64,000 nt of DNA, taken from the NCBI GenBank assembly GCA_945900965.1, contig CAMDKM010000002.1, positions 124,001 through 188,000 of the forward strand, in the 5' to 3' direction. Source of the DNA: Bordetella parapertussis. Lineage in GTDB: Bacteria > Pseudomonadota > Gammaproteobacteria > Burkholderiales > JACQAP01. The notes under the pieces are model-generated. The model was not told where the DNA came from. It did no database searches and saw only the letters and a program-made list of their open reading frames with translations. Numbering within the stretch: the stretch's first letter is position 1; each line of letters starts with the position of its first letter. Shown in pieces: positions 54,417 to 62,826 of the stretch. Made by a program: the position numbers and the translations under genes.

Positions 54417-55385
54417 TCAGTGATCGACGGGCATTGAAGCCTGCCGTGCAAATGCCTCATTGAGATTCTGCTGCCCATCGAAATTTGCGTGACTCGGGTC
54501 CGGATGGACGTGTCGTATCCATATCGACCGTACGCGATTGGGATAACGGGCACGAATCGCGTGAAAAATTTCCGGGTCTTTTTCCCCATCGTCGCCCAGC
54601 AATATGAATTTCACATGAGGCAGGCGGGCGAAGATACTTTCCAATTTTGCCGTTTTGTAGGCGACTTGATCGGTGATGGGATCACTGGTGGCGTCGTTAG
54701 TGACTTTTTTGGTGATCAGCACGCCGCGTGGAAAGCCGTTGTGCGCGAGAAAATTCTCGATCGGAGTACTCAACTGGCGTGGCGAGGCGGATAAGTAAAT
54801 CATTGCTGCAGTATCGGGATGGAGATTGCCTGCCAGCGAACGCGCCAGAAATTGCGCTGCGCCTGGAACGGCTGCGCGTTGCAGGGCATTTTTCATAAAA
54901 GTGTTACTCAGCAGATCGGATTTGTCGTTGACTTCCGATATAAGCAAGGTGTCGTCGAGATCGGAAATTATCCCGATCTTGTTTTCGGCCGGGACGATGA
55001 GCAGCGATCCGGACGCTTGCGTGACCACATTGGTCGCACTCGCCGCAACCGCTTGCCAGCCACCCGCGAGGCGCGTTTCAACATCGATTTTGAAGTAACC
55101 TTCTGCGTCGGTTTTCGCAGTCCAATTTTCCTGGCCAATGCGGACCGTTACCGCCGCGCCAGCCTCTTCGTCGTTGATCAATTGGCGCAGGTTGCGCCAC
55201 AGGTTGGTCCACCAGCGATCGCCCACACTCGTATCGCGCAACTCGCGCCGCTCGATGACGCGACCCTCGATTGTGAATCCGCGCGTATCGCCAACGGCGG
55301 GGTAAAGCTGGAGCGCAAGTTCGTCTTCCGCCACGGCAGGCAGCGCGAGAAAACCGAGAAGGGCCAATAGCGGCGCGATTTTCAC
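54417..55385 (-). CDS. exported APP1-family phosphatidate phosphatase-like protein
   Basis: From GTG 55385 the 322-residue product has a signal peptide ending at AVAED. An N-terminal beta domain (TIEGRVIERRE, VTVRIGQENWTAKTDAEGYFKI) and a HAD-like APP1 catalytic domain (DUF2183) follow, with the nucleophile motif IISDLDDTLL, YLSASPRQL, LITKKV and ILLGDDGEKDPEIF. Yeast App1 removes phosphate from phosphatidic acid. The GTG overlaps the stop of the upstream phospholipase-A2-like gene (GTGA), so the two exported proteins are co-translated, which fits a joint role in phospholipid breakdown. Confidence 0.85.
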   Translation of the reverse strand: MKIAPLLALLGFLALPAVAEDELALQLYPAVGDTRGFTIEGRVIERRELRDTSVGDRWWTNLWRNLRQLINDEEAGAAVTVRIGQENWTAKTDAEGYFKIDVETRLAGGWQAVAASATNVVTQASGSLLIVPAENKIGIISDLDDTLLISEVNDKSDLLSNTFMKNALQRAAVPGAAQFLARSLAGNLHPDTAAMIYLSASPRQLSTPIENFLAHNGFPRGVLITKKVTNDATSDPITDQVAYKTAKLESIFARLPHVKFILLGDDGEKDPEIFHAIRARYPNRVRSIWIRHVHPDPSHANFDGQQNLNEAFARQASMPVDH

Positions 55386-55900
55386 GGTGTTGATGCCGGC
55401 ACGTTGCTCAGAACCTGGTCGGCTTGTTCGTGCTCTTCCGGGGTCAAGGGCTCGTATCCGCGTGGCCAGGGCCAGCCGTAACCCCAGCGATAAGGCGTTG
55501 GCCACCATGGCGAGCCGCCCACTCGAACACCGGCTAACATGAGTCTTGCGATGGCCGGTTCGCCGACTTCTGCAACACAGGCTTCCAATGCCATATCCGC
55601 TTTCAAGCGTTCGTCGCGGGTGCCGCCGCGCCAGTAGGCGCGATCATGGGCAACACAGCAGTCGCGCCAGATCTGTCGGTGGCGCGGTGTGCCCTCGGGG
55701 AATTCGCTACAGCCATCGGTGGTGAACGGGCTTATCTGGGCATCGGCGTTGGCGCCCGCAAGCAGCATGGCGGCAAGCAGGACTCCGGTACGAAGGAAGA
55801 ATCGCGTGCACGTAGTATGTTGCCCCGGTATCGGGAGGCAGGGATCCGCGCCGCGTTGCGGCGAGAAAGGACGCGTTTGGTCAGTCACTGGACCACTCAT
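55382..55900 (-). CDS. exported phospholipase A2-like protein
   Basis: The 172-residue product has a hydrophobic export segment at residues about 34-54 (LLAAMLLAGANADAQ) after a long hydrophilic leader, so the true start may lie later. The mature part carries DCCVAHDRAYWRGGT at 80-94, the His-Asp core of the phospholipase A2 fold (C-C-x-x-H-D). KADMALEACVAE follows with a further cysteine, and the C-terminus is rich in Trp and Pro. Catalysis is plausible but the calcium loop is not obvious. It shares an operon with an APP1-like phosphatidate phosphatase. Confidence 0.68.
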   Translation of the reverse strand: MSGPVTDQTRPFSPQRGADPCLPIPGQHTTCTRFFLRTGVLLAAMLLAGANADAQISPFTTDGCSEFPEGTPRHRQIWRDCCVAHDRAYWRGGTRDERLKADMALEACVAEVGEPAIARLMLAGVRVGGSPWWPTPYRWGYGWPWPRGYEPLTPEEHEQADQVLSNVPASTP

Positions 55901-56073
55901 GTCGCCGGAGAAATCGAAAATCGCAATTATGACGAAAACGGCCGAAAATTCCCCGGTATCGGAAACACCTTCCGAAGAAATTCATGAATAATGCGCAATC
56001 TTTTTACCCGCCGGCCGCATTCCTTCAAGGGCGCCGTGCCAGTTTTAACCGTTTGATGAATTGGGAGTGAGCC

Positions 56074-57867
56074 ATGTCGATATACGCCGCGCCGATCCGG
56101 GATATGAAATTTGTCCTCAAGGAATTGATCGGGTTGGATGATATCTCCGCCTTGCCGGGCTGCGAGGAGGTTACGGCGGATCTGGTGGATGCGGTGCTGG
56201 AGGAAGCCGGCAAGTTTGCATCCGGGGTTTTGGATCCGCTGAACCGTGGCGGTGATAAGGTCGGTGCGAAACTGGCGAACCATGTCGTGACAGCCGCCCC
56301 TGGCTTCAAGGACGCCTTTGCACAGTATGCGCAGGGAGGCTGGCCCGGGTTGGATTGCGATCCTCAGTATGGCGGGCAAGGGTTGCCGCATATCGTATCG
56401 GCCAAAACGTCGGAAATCTGGAATTCGGCGAACATGGCCTTTGCCCTGTGCCCGATGCTCACAACCGGGGTGATCGCAGCATTGATGCGGCATGGCTCGC
56501 AGGCGCAAAAAGATACCTACCTGCCGAATCTGGTTTCGGGGAAATGGACCGGAACCATGAACCTCACCGAACCGCAAGCCGGGTCTGACTTGTCGGCAGT
56601 ACGTGCGCGAGCCGTCCCGGAAGGCAGCCATTACCGCATTCACGGTACCAAAATTTTCATCACCTGGGGCGAACACGATGTGACCGAGAACATCCTTCAC
56701 ATGGTTCTTGCCCGCACGCCGGATGCACCCGAGGGCGTAAAGGGAATTTCGCTATTCCTGGTGCCCAAGTTTCTGGTCAATGCCGATGGCAGCCTGGGAA
56801 AGCGCAATGACGTGAAATGCGTATCCATCGAGCACAAGCTCGGCATTCACGGCAGCCCGACCTGCGTGATGGCTTATGGCGACGGGGAAGGGGCTATTGG
56901 CTATCTGATCGGGGAAGAGAATCGTGGTTTGGAATTCATGTTCACCATGATGAATTTCGCCCGGCTGGAAGTCGGCATCGAGGGCGTGGCGATCGCGGAG
57001 CGCGCCTATCAACATGCGCTCGATTACGCCAAGACCCGGGTACAGGGCCGCGAGATCGGCGTCAAACAGGGGCAGCGCGTCAGCATCATTCGCCATCCGG
57101 ACGTGCGGCGCATGCTGATGAGCATGAAAGCCCAGATCGAGGCCATGCGTGCGCTGGCGACCCTGGCGTCTTTTCACCTGGACAAGGCTTTGCGCCATAC
57201 CGATCGGGCCGAGCGCGACAGGAGCCAGGCCATGTTCGATTTGCTGACCCCGATAGTCAAGGGCTGGTGCACCGAGCAATCCATCGAAATCGCGTCCATG
57301 GGCGTGCAGGTTCATGGCGGCATGGGTTTTATCGAAGAAACCGGCGCGGCGCAGTATCTGCGCGATGCCCGCATCACGACAATATACGAAGGCACGACGG
57401 GCATCCAGGCGAATGACCTGGTAGGCCGCAAGATTGCCTACGAGAAGGGCATGACGGCCAAAGCCCTGATCGCCGAGATGCGCGCGCTGGACGGCGAACT
57501 GGCAAAGGCTTCCCATCCGGCGTTGACGGTTATCCGCGTCGCGCTGGCCAAAGGCGTGGAAGCCCTGGACGAGGCGACCAACTGGCTGCTCGCGACGTTT
57601 CCCAAAGACATGAAGGCGGCCTCGGCCGGGGCCGTGCCGTTCCTGAAGTTGTTTGGCACCGTGGCCGGCGGATGGTTAATGGCAAAAGCGGCGCTGATTT
57701 CGAAACAGAGACTGGACGCCGGCAACGGCGACTTCGATTTCTATCGCGCAAAAATCGGGACTGCGCGATTTTTCGCGGAACATGTGCTTCCGCTCGCGCC
57801 CACCTACAAGGATCAAATCGTGCATGGGTCGCAGAGTATCCTGGCGTTGGAAGAGCTCCAGTTTTGA
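56074..57867 (+). CDS. acyl-CoA dehydrogenase, long DmdC-like subfamily
   Basis: The 597-residue flavoenzyme oxidises an acyl-CoA to its 2-enoyl-CoA. FAD and substrate motifs are GTMNLTEPQAGSDLSAVRARA and KIFITWGEHD. The catalytic glutamate lies in TIYEGTTGIQANDLVGRK, and a C-terminal helical extension (about 470-597) marks the subfamily that includes 3-methylmercaptopropionyl-CoA dehydrogenase and PA-type FadE paralogues. GGGAGTGAGCC precedes the ATG. Electrons would pass to EtfBA, encoded 1.7 kb upstream. The chain-length preference is unknown. Confidence 0.93.
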   Translation: MSIYAAPIRDMKFVLKELIGLDDISALPGCEEVTADLVDAVLEEAGKFASGVLDPLNRGGDKVGAKLANHVVTAAPGFKDAFAQYAQGGWPGLDCDPQYGGQGLPHIVSAKTSEIWNSANMAFALCPMLTTGVIAALMRHGSQAQKDTYLPNLVSGKWTGTMNLTEPQAGSDLSAVRARAVPEGSHYRIHGTKIFITWGEHDVTENILHMVLARTPDAPEGVKGISLFLVPKFLVNADGSLGKRNDVKCVSIEHKLGIHGSPTCVMAYGDGEGAIGYLIGEENRGLEFMFTMMNFARLEVGIEGVAIAERAYQHALDYAKTRVQGREIGVKQGQRVSIIRHPDVRRMLMSMKAQIEAMRALATLASFHLDKALRHTDRAERDRSQAMFDLLTPIVKGWCTEQSIEIASMGVQVHGGMGFIEETGAAQYLRDARITTIYEGTTGIQANDLVGRKIAYEKGMTAKALIAEMRALDGELAKASHPALTVIRVALAKGVEALDEATNWLLATFPKDMKAASAGAVPFLKLFGTVAGGWLMAKAALISKQRLDAGNGDFDFYRAKIGTARFFAEHVLPLAPTYKDQIVHGSQSILALEELQF

Positions 57868-58212
57868 TGGCCGAGCGGGAATTCAGGACGTTTTGGACCA
57901 CAGGGCAGGGACCAATGGGTGTCTGCCCCGCGAAGCCTGTCCTCGAATGATTTTGTAGGGAAGATGGGAACCAGTTTCCCTTGAAATGCCTGTATTCCCG
58001 TTCTTCGACAAAACCATGCCAGGACAGGTCCCACGGGAACGACAGTTTGGGAGCTTATTTGATATCTCCCTAAATATTTGCAGGGAATTTGCCGTTGACA
58101 GGGACGTCGGGCCTGAGGATCATTCAAGCGATCGGTCCTTGGCGCGCTGGCAGGAAGCGGCAAGACGTACTTGCTTGGTGATTGGCGGGTCGCGACATTA
58201 AGGAGTACTGAA
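57868..58212. other. 345-base gap between the two acyl-CoA dehydrogenase genes
   Basis: I see no convincing gene, repeat array or hairpin here. The last 20 bases hold the AAGGAG ribosome site of fadE. The rest presumably contains a promoter. Confidence 0.45.
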
Positions 58213-60708
58213 ATGACTATTCTTCTCTGGGTGGTTGCAGGGCTGACCTTGTTCTGGGTGCTGGCCTCCTTGTCCGGATCGGCATTCCTCTGGCTGATAG
58301 GTCTTGGGGGATTTCTCGGCGCCTTCTCTACCTGGGGCCAGACGTCATCCACGACGACGCTGTGGATCTGGACTCTGTTCCTTGTGCCAGCCGCCGTGCT
58401 GAGCGTGCCGCCGTTGCGTCGCGCGGTGATTAGCGATCCCTTGTTGCATTGGTTCCGCAAGGCGTTGCCCCAGATATCCCAGACCGAGCAGGAAGCGCTC
58501 GACGCGGGAACGGTCTGGTGGGATGGTGAACTTTTCAGCGGCAAGCCAGACTGGAACAAGTTGCTGGCGATTCCGAAGCCACGATTGAGCTCGGAGGAGC
58601 AGGCGTTCCTCGATGGCCCGGTGGATGAGCTTTGCGGTCTGTGCGATGACTGGGAAATTACCCAGGAGTTGAACGATCTGCCGCCCCATGTCTGGGAGTT
58701 TATCAAGAGCCGGGATTTTCTGGGCATGATAATTCCGCGCAACTATGGCGGTCTGGGCTTTTCCGCGTATGCCCACTCGCAGGTAATTCAAAAACTCGCC
58801 ACCCGCAGTTCCACCGCCTGTGTGTCGGTAATGGTGCCGAATTCACTGGGGCCCGCCGAACTCCTGCTTCATTACGGAACCGAACAGCAGAAGAGTCACT
58901 ACCTGCCGCGATTGGCGCGGGGGCAGGAAATGCCCTGCTTCGCGTTGACTGGGCCGGAGGCAGGCTCGGATGCCGGATCCATTCCCGATTTTGGCATTGT
59001 GTGCCGTGGAATTCACGAAGGGCGGGAGCAGTTGGGCATCCGGCTGACCTGGGAAAAGCGCTACATCACGCTTGGCCCGATCGCGACGCTTCTGGGGTTG
59101 GCGTTCAAGCTGCACGATCCCGATCACTTGATCGGGCAGCAGGCGGATATCGGCATTACCCTGGCCCTGATTCCTGCCTCGCATCCGGGAGTTAACATCG
59201 GGCGGCGCCACAACCCCTTGAACGCTTCATTCATGAATGGCCCCAATTCCGGCAGGGATGTTTTTATCCCGATGGAGTGGGTGATCGGGGGCCGGGAGTT
59301 TGCCGGGCAAGGCTGGCGCATGTTGATGGAGTGCCTGGCCGCCGGCCGCTCGATTTCCCTCCCTTCATCAAGTTCAGGTGCCGCCAAGTTGGCCGCACGC
59401 ACCACGGGGGCCTACAGCCGGGTGCGCAGTCAATTCAAGGTTCCGATTGGCAAGTTCGAGGGGGTGGAAGAGGCGCTCGCCCGGATAGGGGCGAACACCT
59501 ATGCCATCGACGCGGCACGGACCATGACCGCCGGCGCCATCGACTTGGGTGAAAAACCCTCGGTGGTCTCGGCCATCGTCAAATATCATTGCACCGAACG
59601 CGGGCGCGCGGTCATCAACGACGCCATGGACGTGCACGGCGGCAAGGGCATCTGCCTGGGGCCGAACAATTATCTTGGTCGTGCCTATCAGCAGATCCCC
59701 ATCGGCATTACCGTCGAAGGCGCCAACATTCTTACCCGAAGCTTGATTATCTTCGGGCAAGGGGCCATCCGTTGCCACCCTTATGTGCTGAAAGAAATTG
59801 CCGCCACTCGGCAGACGGATCCGGCACGGGCCAGTGTCGAATTCGATCAAGCGTTTTGGGGCCATGTGAAATTTGTCCTGTCGAGTGCTGGCCGCGCTAC
59901 ATGGTTGGGGCTGGGCGGCGCACATATTCTCCCGGTGCCCGGTGCTCCGGAGCTGCGAGATTTTCTGCGCCAGTTCACCCGGCTTTCCGCCGGATTCGCG
60001 CTGACCAGCGATGTTGCCATGCTGTTCCTCGGCGGCGATCTGAAGCGCAAGGAGAAACTGTCAGCCCGTCTGGGCGATATTCTCAGTCAGCTTTATATCG
60101 CTTCGACGGTCGTCAAGCGCTACGAAGACGAGGGCCGGCCAGTTGCCGACCTGCCATTGGTCAGATGGGTGCTTGAGGATTGTCAGTATCGAATACAGGA
60201 GGCATTTTTCGGCGTGTTCAAGAATTTCCCGGGCCGGATTGCTGCTCGATTGGTGCGCACCCTGGTGTTTCCCTGGGGCCGGGTGTATTCGCCGCCATCT
60301 GATCAACTTGGGCATGCCGTTGCGCGATTGATGATCGAGCCATCGCTGACCCGCGACCGGGTGACTGCCGGTATGTTCATTCACCGGGACGCAGGCAATC
60401 CCGTCGGACGCCTGGAACTCGCAATGCTGGCAGCGCCGGAAGGCGAGGCGATTGAGGCAAAGATCCGCAATGGCGTTAGAGCAGGGTCCGTGACAGGGCT
60501 GACCGAAGAGCAACGCGTCAGCAGCGCCCTCGATAAGGGTCAAATCAGCGCGGCCGAAGCCACGCGGTTCCGCAGTTTCAGCGCATTGCGTCGCGATTGC
60601 ATCATGGTGGACGATTTTCCTCAAGAAATTGAGCGTAAGTCCGTGGCACGGGAATCGGCCAGCGTCACCAGTCTCGACAGCGTGGCTTCGCGCAAAACGG
60701 CGGCATAA
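58213..60708 (+). CDS. fadE: membrane-associated acyl-CoA dehydrogenase FadE
   Basis: From ATG 58213 (AAGGAG 9 bases upstream) the 831-residue product matches the large FadE type of E. coli (814 residues). Two N-terminal membrane segments (residues about 2-24 and 48-68) precede the dehydrogenase domain with ALTGPEAGSDAGSIPD and LTWEKRYITLGP. AMDVHGGKGICLGPNNYLGRAYQQIPIGITVEGANILTRS-type sequence surrounds the active site, and a C-terminal DUF1974 region follows (about 560-800). It performs the first step of fatty-acid beta-oxidation at the membrane and delivers electrons to EtfBA. Confidence 0.95.
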   Translation: MTILLWVVAGLTLFWVLASLSGSAFLWLIGLGGFLGAFSTWGQTSSTTTLWIWTLFLVPAAVLSVPPLRRAVISDPLLHWFRKALPQISQTEQEALDAGTVWWDGELFSGKPDWNKLLAIPKPRLSSEEQAFLDGPVDELCGLCDDWEITQELNDLPPHVWEFIKSRDFLGMIIPRNYGGLGFSAYAHSQVIQKLATRSSTACVSVMVPNSLGPAELLLHYGTEQQKSHYLPRLARGQEMPCFALTGPEAGSDAGSIPDFGIVCRGIHEGREQLGIRLTWEKRYITLGPIATLLGLAFKLHDPDHLIGQQADIGITLALIPASHPGVNIGRRHNPLNASFMNGPNSGRDVFIPMEWVIGGREFAGQGWRMLMECLAAGRSISLPSSSSGAAKLAARTTGAYSRVRSQFKVPIGKFEGVEEALARIGANTYAIDAARTMTAGAIDLGEKPSVVSAIVKYHCTERGRAVINDAMDVHGGKGICLGPNNYLGRAYQQIPIGITVEGANILTRSLIIFGQGAIRCHPYVLKEIAATRQTDPARASVEFDQAFWGHVKFVLSSAGRATWLGLGGAHILPVPGAPELRDFLRQFTRLSAGFALTSDVAMLFLGGDLKRKEKLSARLGDILSQLYIASTVVKRYEDEGRPVADLPLVRWVLEDCQYRIQEAFFGVFKNFPGRIAARLVRTLVFPWGRVYSPPSDQLGHAVARLMIEPSLTRDRVTAGMFIHRDAGNPVGRLELAMLAAPEGEAIEAKIRNGVRAGSVTGLTEEQRVSSALDKGQISAAEATRFRSFSALRRDCIMVDDFPQEIERKSVARESASVTSLDSVASRKTAA

Positions 60709-60756
60709 TTTGTGTCGCAGGATTTAGTACGTCTGAACCAAGAAAAGCCCTTGAAT

Positions 60757-60890
60757 CACGGAGTGCACGGTGCACACGGAGAAAATCTAAGAACTTACAA
60801 TGTTCTGGCCGCTCACTCAGATGGTGAACGTGCGCAGATTAATATCTCAATATTTTACCCCGTGATCTCCGTGTTCTCCGTGATTCAATT
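60757..60890. repeat. CACGGAG units in inverted bracket arrangement
   Basis: TTGAATCACGGAG with further CACGG units (60753-60783) faces its reverse complement CTCCGTGATTCAA (60877-60889) with CTCCGTG units before it. About 75 bases lie between. No gene is present in the 222-base gap after fadE. Confidence 0.75.
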
Positions 60891-60930
60891 GCCTTTTGTC
60901 GGTTGAAAGGTAGCCGCGAAGCTCAATTGG

Positions 60931-61362
60931 ATGGATACTTTGCCGAATACTGAGAAAACAATGCAAGCCGGAAATGCACAAGGGCTCCCGGCGGGGAAAG
61001 ACCCGGTTCTTCGATTGGTGCCGATGCCTTCGGACGCCAATTACACCGGCGACATATTCGGTGGCTGGATCATGTCGCAAGTGGACGTTGCGGGCAGTAT
61101 TCCGGCCATCAGCCTGGCGCAGGGAAGGGTAGCGACCGTCGCGGTCAACTCCTTTGTCTTCAAGCAACCGGTTTTTATCGGCGATCTGGTGAGTTTCTAT
61201 GCCGAGGTTGTGCGGGTGGGGAAAACATCCATTACAGTGGACGTTGAAGTCTATGCGCGGCGGCGAACGCTGCATGAAGTGGTAAAGGTTACCGAGGCCA
61301 CGCTGACCTATGTGGCAGTGGACGACCAGCGCCGTCCTCGACCGGTAAAAGCGCCTGGCTAA
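60931..61362 (+). CDS. acyl-CoA thioesterase, YciA-like hotdog protein
   Basis: The 143-residue hotdog-fold enzyme hydrolyses acyl-CoA. It shows VPMPSDANYTGDIFGGWIMSQVDVAG with the catalytic Asn/Asp region, RVATVAVNSFVFKQPVFIGDLVSFYAEV and KTSITVDVEVYARR, all typical of YciA. The start may be ATG 60931 or 60961; both have weak ribosome sites. It lies between fadE and fadL and probably recycles CoA during beta-oxidation. Confidence 0.92.
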   Translation: MDTLPNTEKTMQAGNAQGLPAGKDPVLRLVPMPSDANYTGDIFGGWIMSQVDVAGSIPAISLAQGRVATVAVNSFVFKQPVFIGDLVSFYAEVVRVGKTSITVDVEVYARRRTLHEVVKVTEATLTYVAVDDQRRPRPVKAPG

Positions 61363-61410
61363 CAGAGTAGACTATTTCACACTAGTTTGTCTGTTAAGGA
61401 GGCGAAAAAC

Positions 61411-62730
61411 ATGGAACCGCAACTCAACAAGTTTGTCATGGGAGCAATGATTGCTGCCGCCTTTGCGGGCGGTTCCGGCGCTGCTTCGGCGGCGGGGTTT
61501 GCCCTGATCGAACAAAACGCCACCGGCATCGGCAATGCGTTTGCAGGCGCCGCGGCGGTGGCCGAGGACGCGAGCACCATATATTTCAATCCGGCGGGCA
61601 TGACACGCCTGTCTGGCCGGCAGGCAGTCGTGGCGTTGCACGCGATCGATTTCAGTGCAAAATTTTCCAACTCTGCTTCCAGCAAACCGGCGGCAATCGT
61701 TACCAATCCACTCGGCGGCAATGGAGGTGACGCGGGGAGCGTTGCAGCGGTGCCAAACGGCTATTTTGTGATGCCCGTCAACGAAAAGATGACATTTGGA
61801 ATTGGCGTGAACGCGCCGTTCGGGCTCAAGACGGAATACGACGATACCTGGGCGGGGCGATTTCAAGGCATCAAGTCCGACCTTAAGACGATCAACGTAA
61901 ATCCGGCACTGTCGTTTAAAGTCAATGACACAGTTTCTGTGGGTGTCGGAATTAACTATCAGAGCATTGAGGCGGAACTTACCAATGCAGTAGTGCTCGC
62001 GCCAAATACCGAGGGACGCACCAAACTGGAAGCGGACGATACAGCATGGGGCTGGAATGCAGGTATTTTGTTCCAGGTCGGACCTTCCACGCGTATCGGG
62101 GCCAGCTATCGCTCCACGATCGACTACACGCTGGAAGGCGATGTGACGACAACAACCGCCGCTGGAACGGTAGTGCCCACGGCCAGCGGTCCCGCCAACG
62201 CGGATGTCACGCTTCCCGATACGTTTTCTGTCAGTGTGGCACACAAAATGAACGATCAATTCGAATTGTTAGGTGATATTTCGCTGACGCGTTGGAGCGA
62301 AATTGACACCATTACCATAATGAATTCGTCGAACGGCACCATTCGCGATATTCTTTCGCTGGACTTCGACGACTCCTATCGGATGTCAATTGGGGTCAAT
62401 TGGAATCGCGACGACATGTGGACCTGGAGGGCAGGCATCGCCTATGACCAGACTCCGGTCAAGAATGCAAACACCCGGACTGTTCGGCTACCCGACAACG
62501 ACAGGACGTGGATTTCTTTGGGTGCCAAGTACAGATTGACTGGTTCCGCAGCAATCGATTTTGGATTCTCACACTTGATGCTCGGCGATGCCGACATCAA
62601 TTTCACTCGTAGCCAACAGACGCCAGGATTGACCGTTCCGACCCCTGCAGCGGGGACCCAATCAGTGGTCAATGGATCCTATGAAGGTTCGGTAAACATT
62701 CTCAGTATTCAATATACCCAAAGTTTCTGA
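61411..62730 (+). CDS. fadL: long-chain fatty acid outer membrane transporter FadL
   Basis: From ATG 61411 (AAGGAGGCG upstream) the 439-residue product has a signal peptide ending at AASAA. It opens AGFALIEQNATGIGNAFAGAAAVAEDASTIYFNPAGM, the diagnostic N-terminal hatch of FadL. Alternating beta strands follow to a C-terminal NILSIQYTQSF. It admits hydrophobic substrates, chiefly long-chain fatty acids, across the outer membrane. It lies between the thioesterase gene and the 3-hydroxyacyl-CoA dehydrogenase gene. Confidence 0.95.
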   Translation: MEPQLNKFVMGAMIAAAFAGGSGAASAAGFALIEQNATGIGNAFAGAAAVAEDASTIYFNPAGMTRLSGRQAVVALHAIDFSAKFSNSASSKPAAIVTNPLGGNGGDAGSVAAVPNGYFVMPVNEKMTFGIGVNAPFGLKTEYDDTWAGRFQGIKSDLKTINVNPALSFKVNDTVSVGVGINYQSIEAELTNAVVLAPNTEGRTKLEADDTAWGWNAGILFQVGPSTRIGASYRSTIDYTLEGDVTTTTAAGTVVPTASGPANADVTLPDTFSVSVAHKMNDQFELLGDISLTRWSEIDTITIMNSSNGTIRDILSLDFDDSYRMSIGVNWNRDDMWTWRAGIAYDQTPVKNANTRTVRLPDNDRTWISLGAKYRLTGSAAIDFGFSHLMLGDADINFTRSQQTPGLTVPTPAAGTQSVVNGSYEGSVNILSIQYTQSF

Positions 62731-62826
62731 TGCGTGATTCTGCGGCGGATCAATTACGGCCCGCCGTCGTTTAAAGTTCAAAATAGCGCTGCCGATAAGA
62801 CTGGTTGTCAAGGCGAGGGTAAATCC

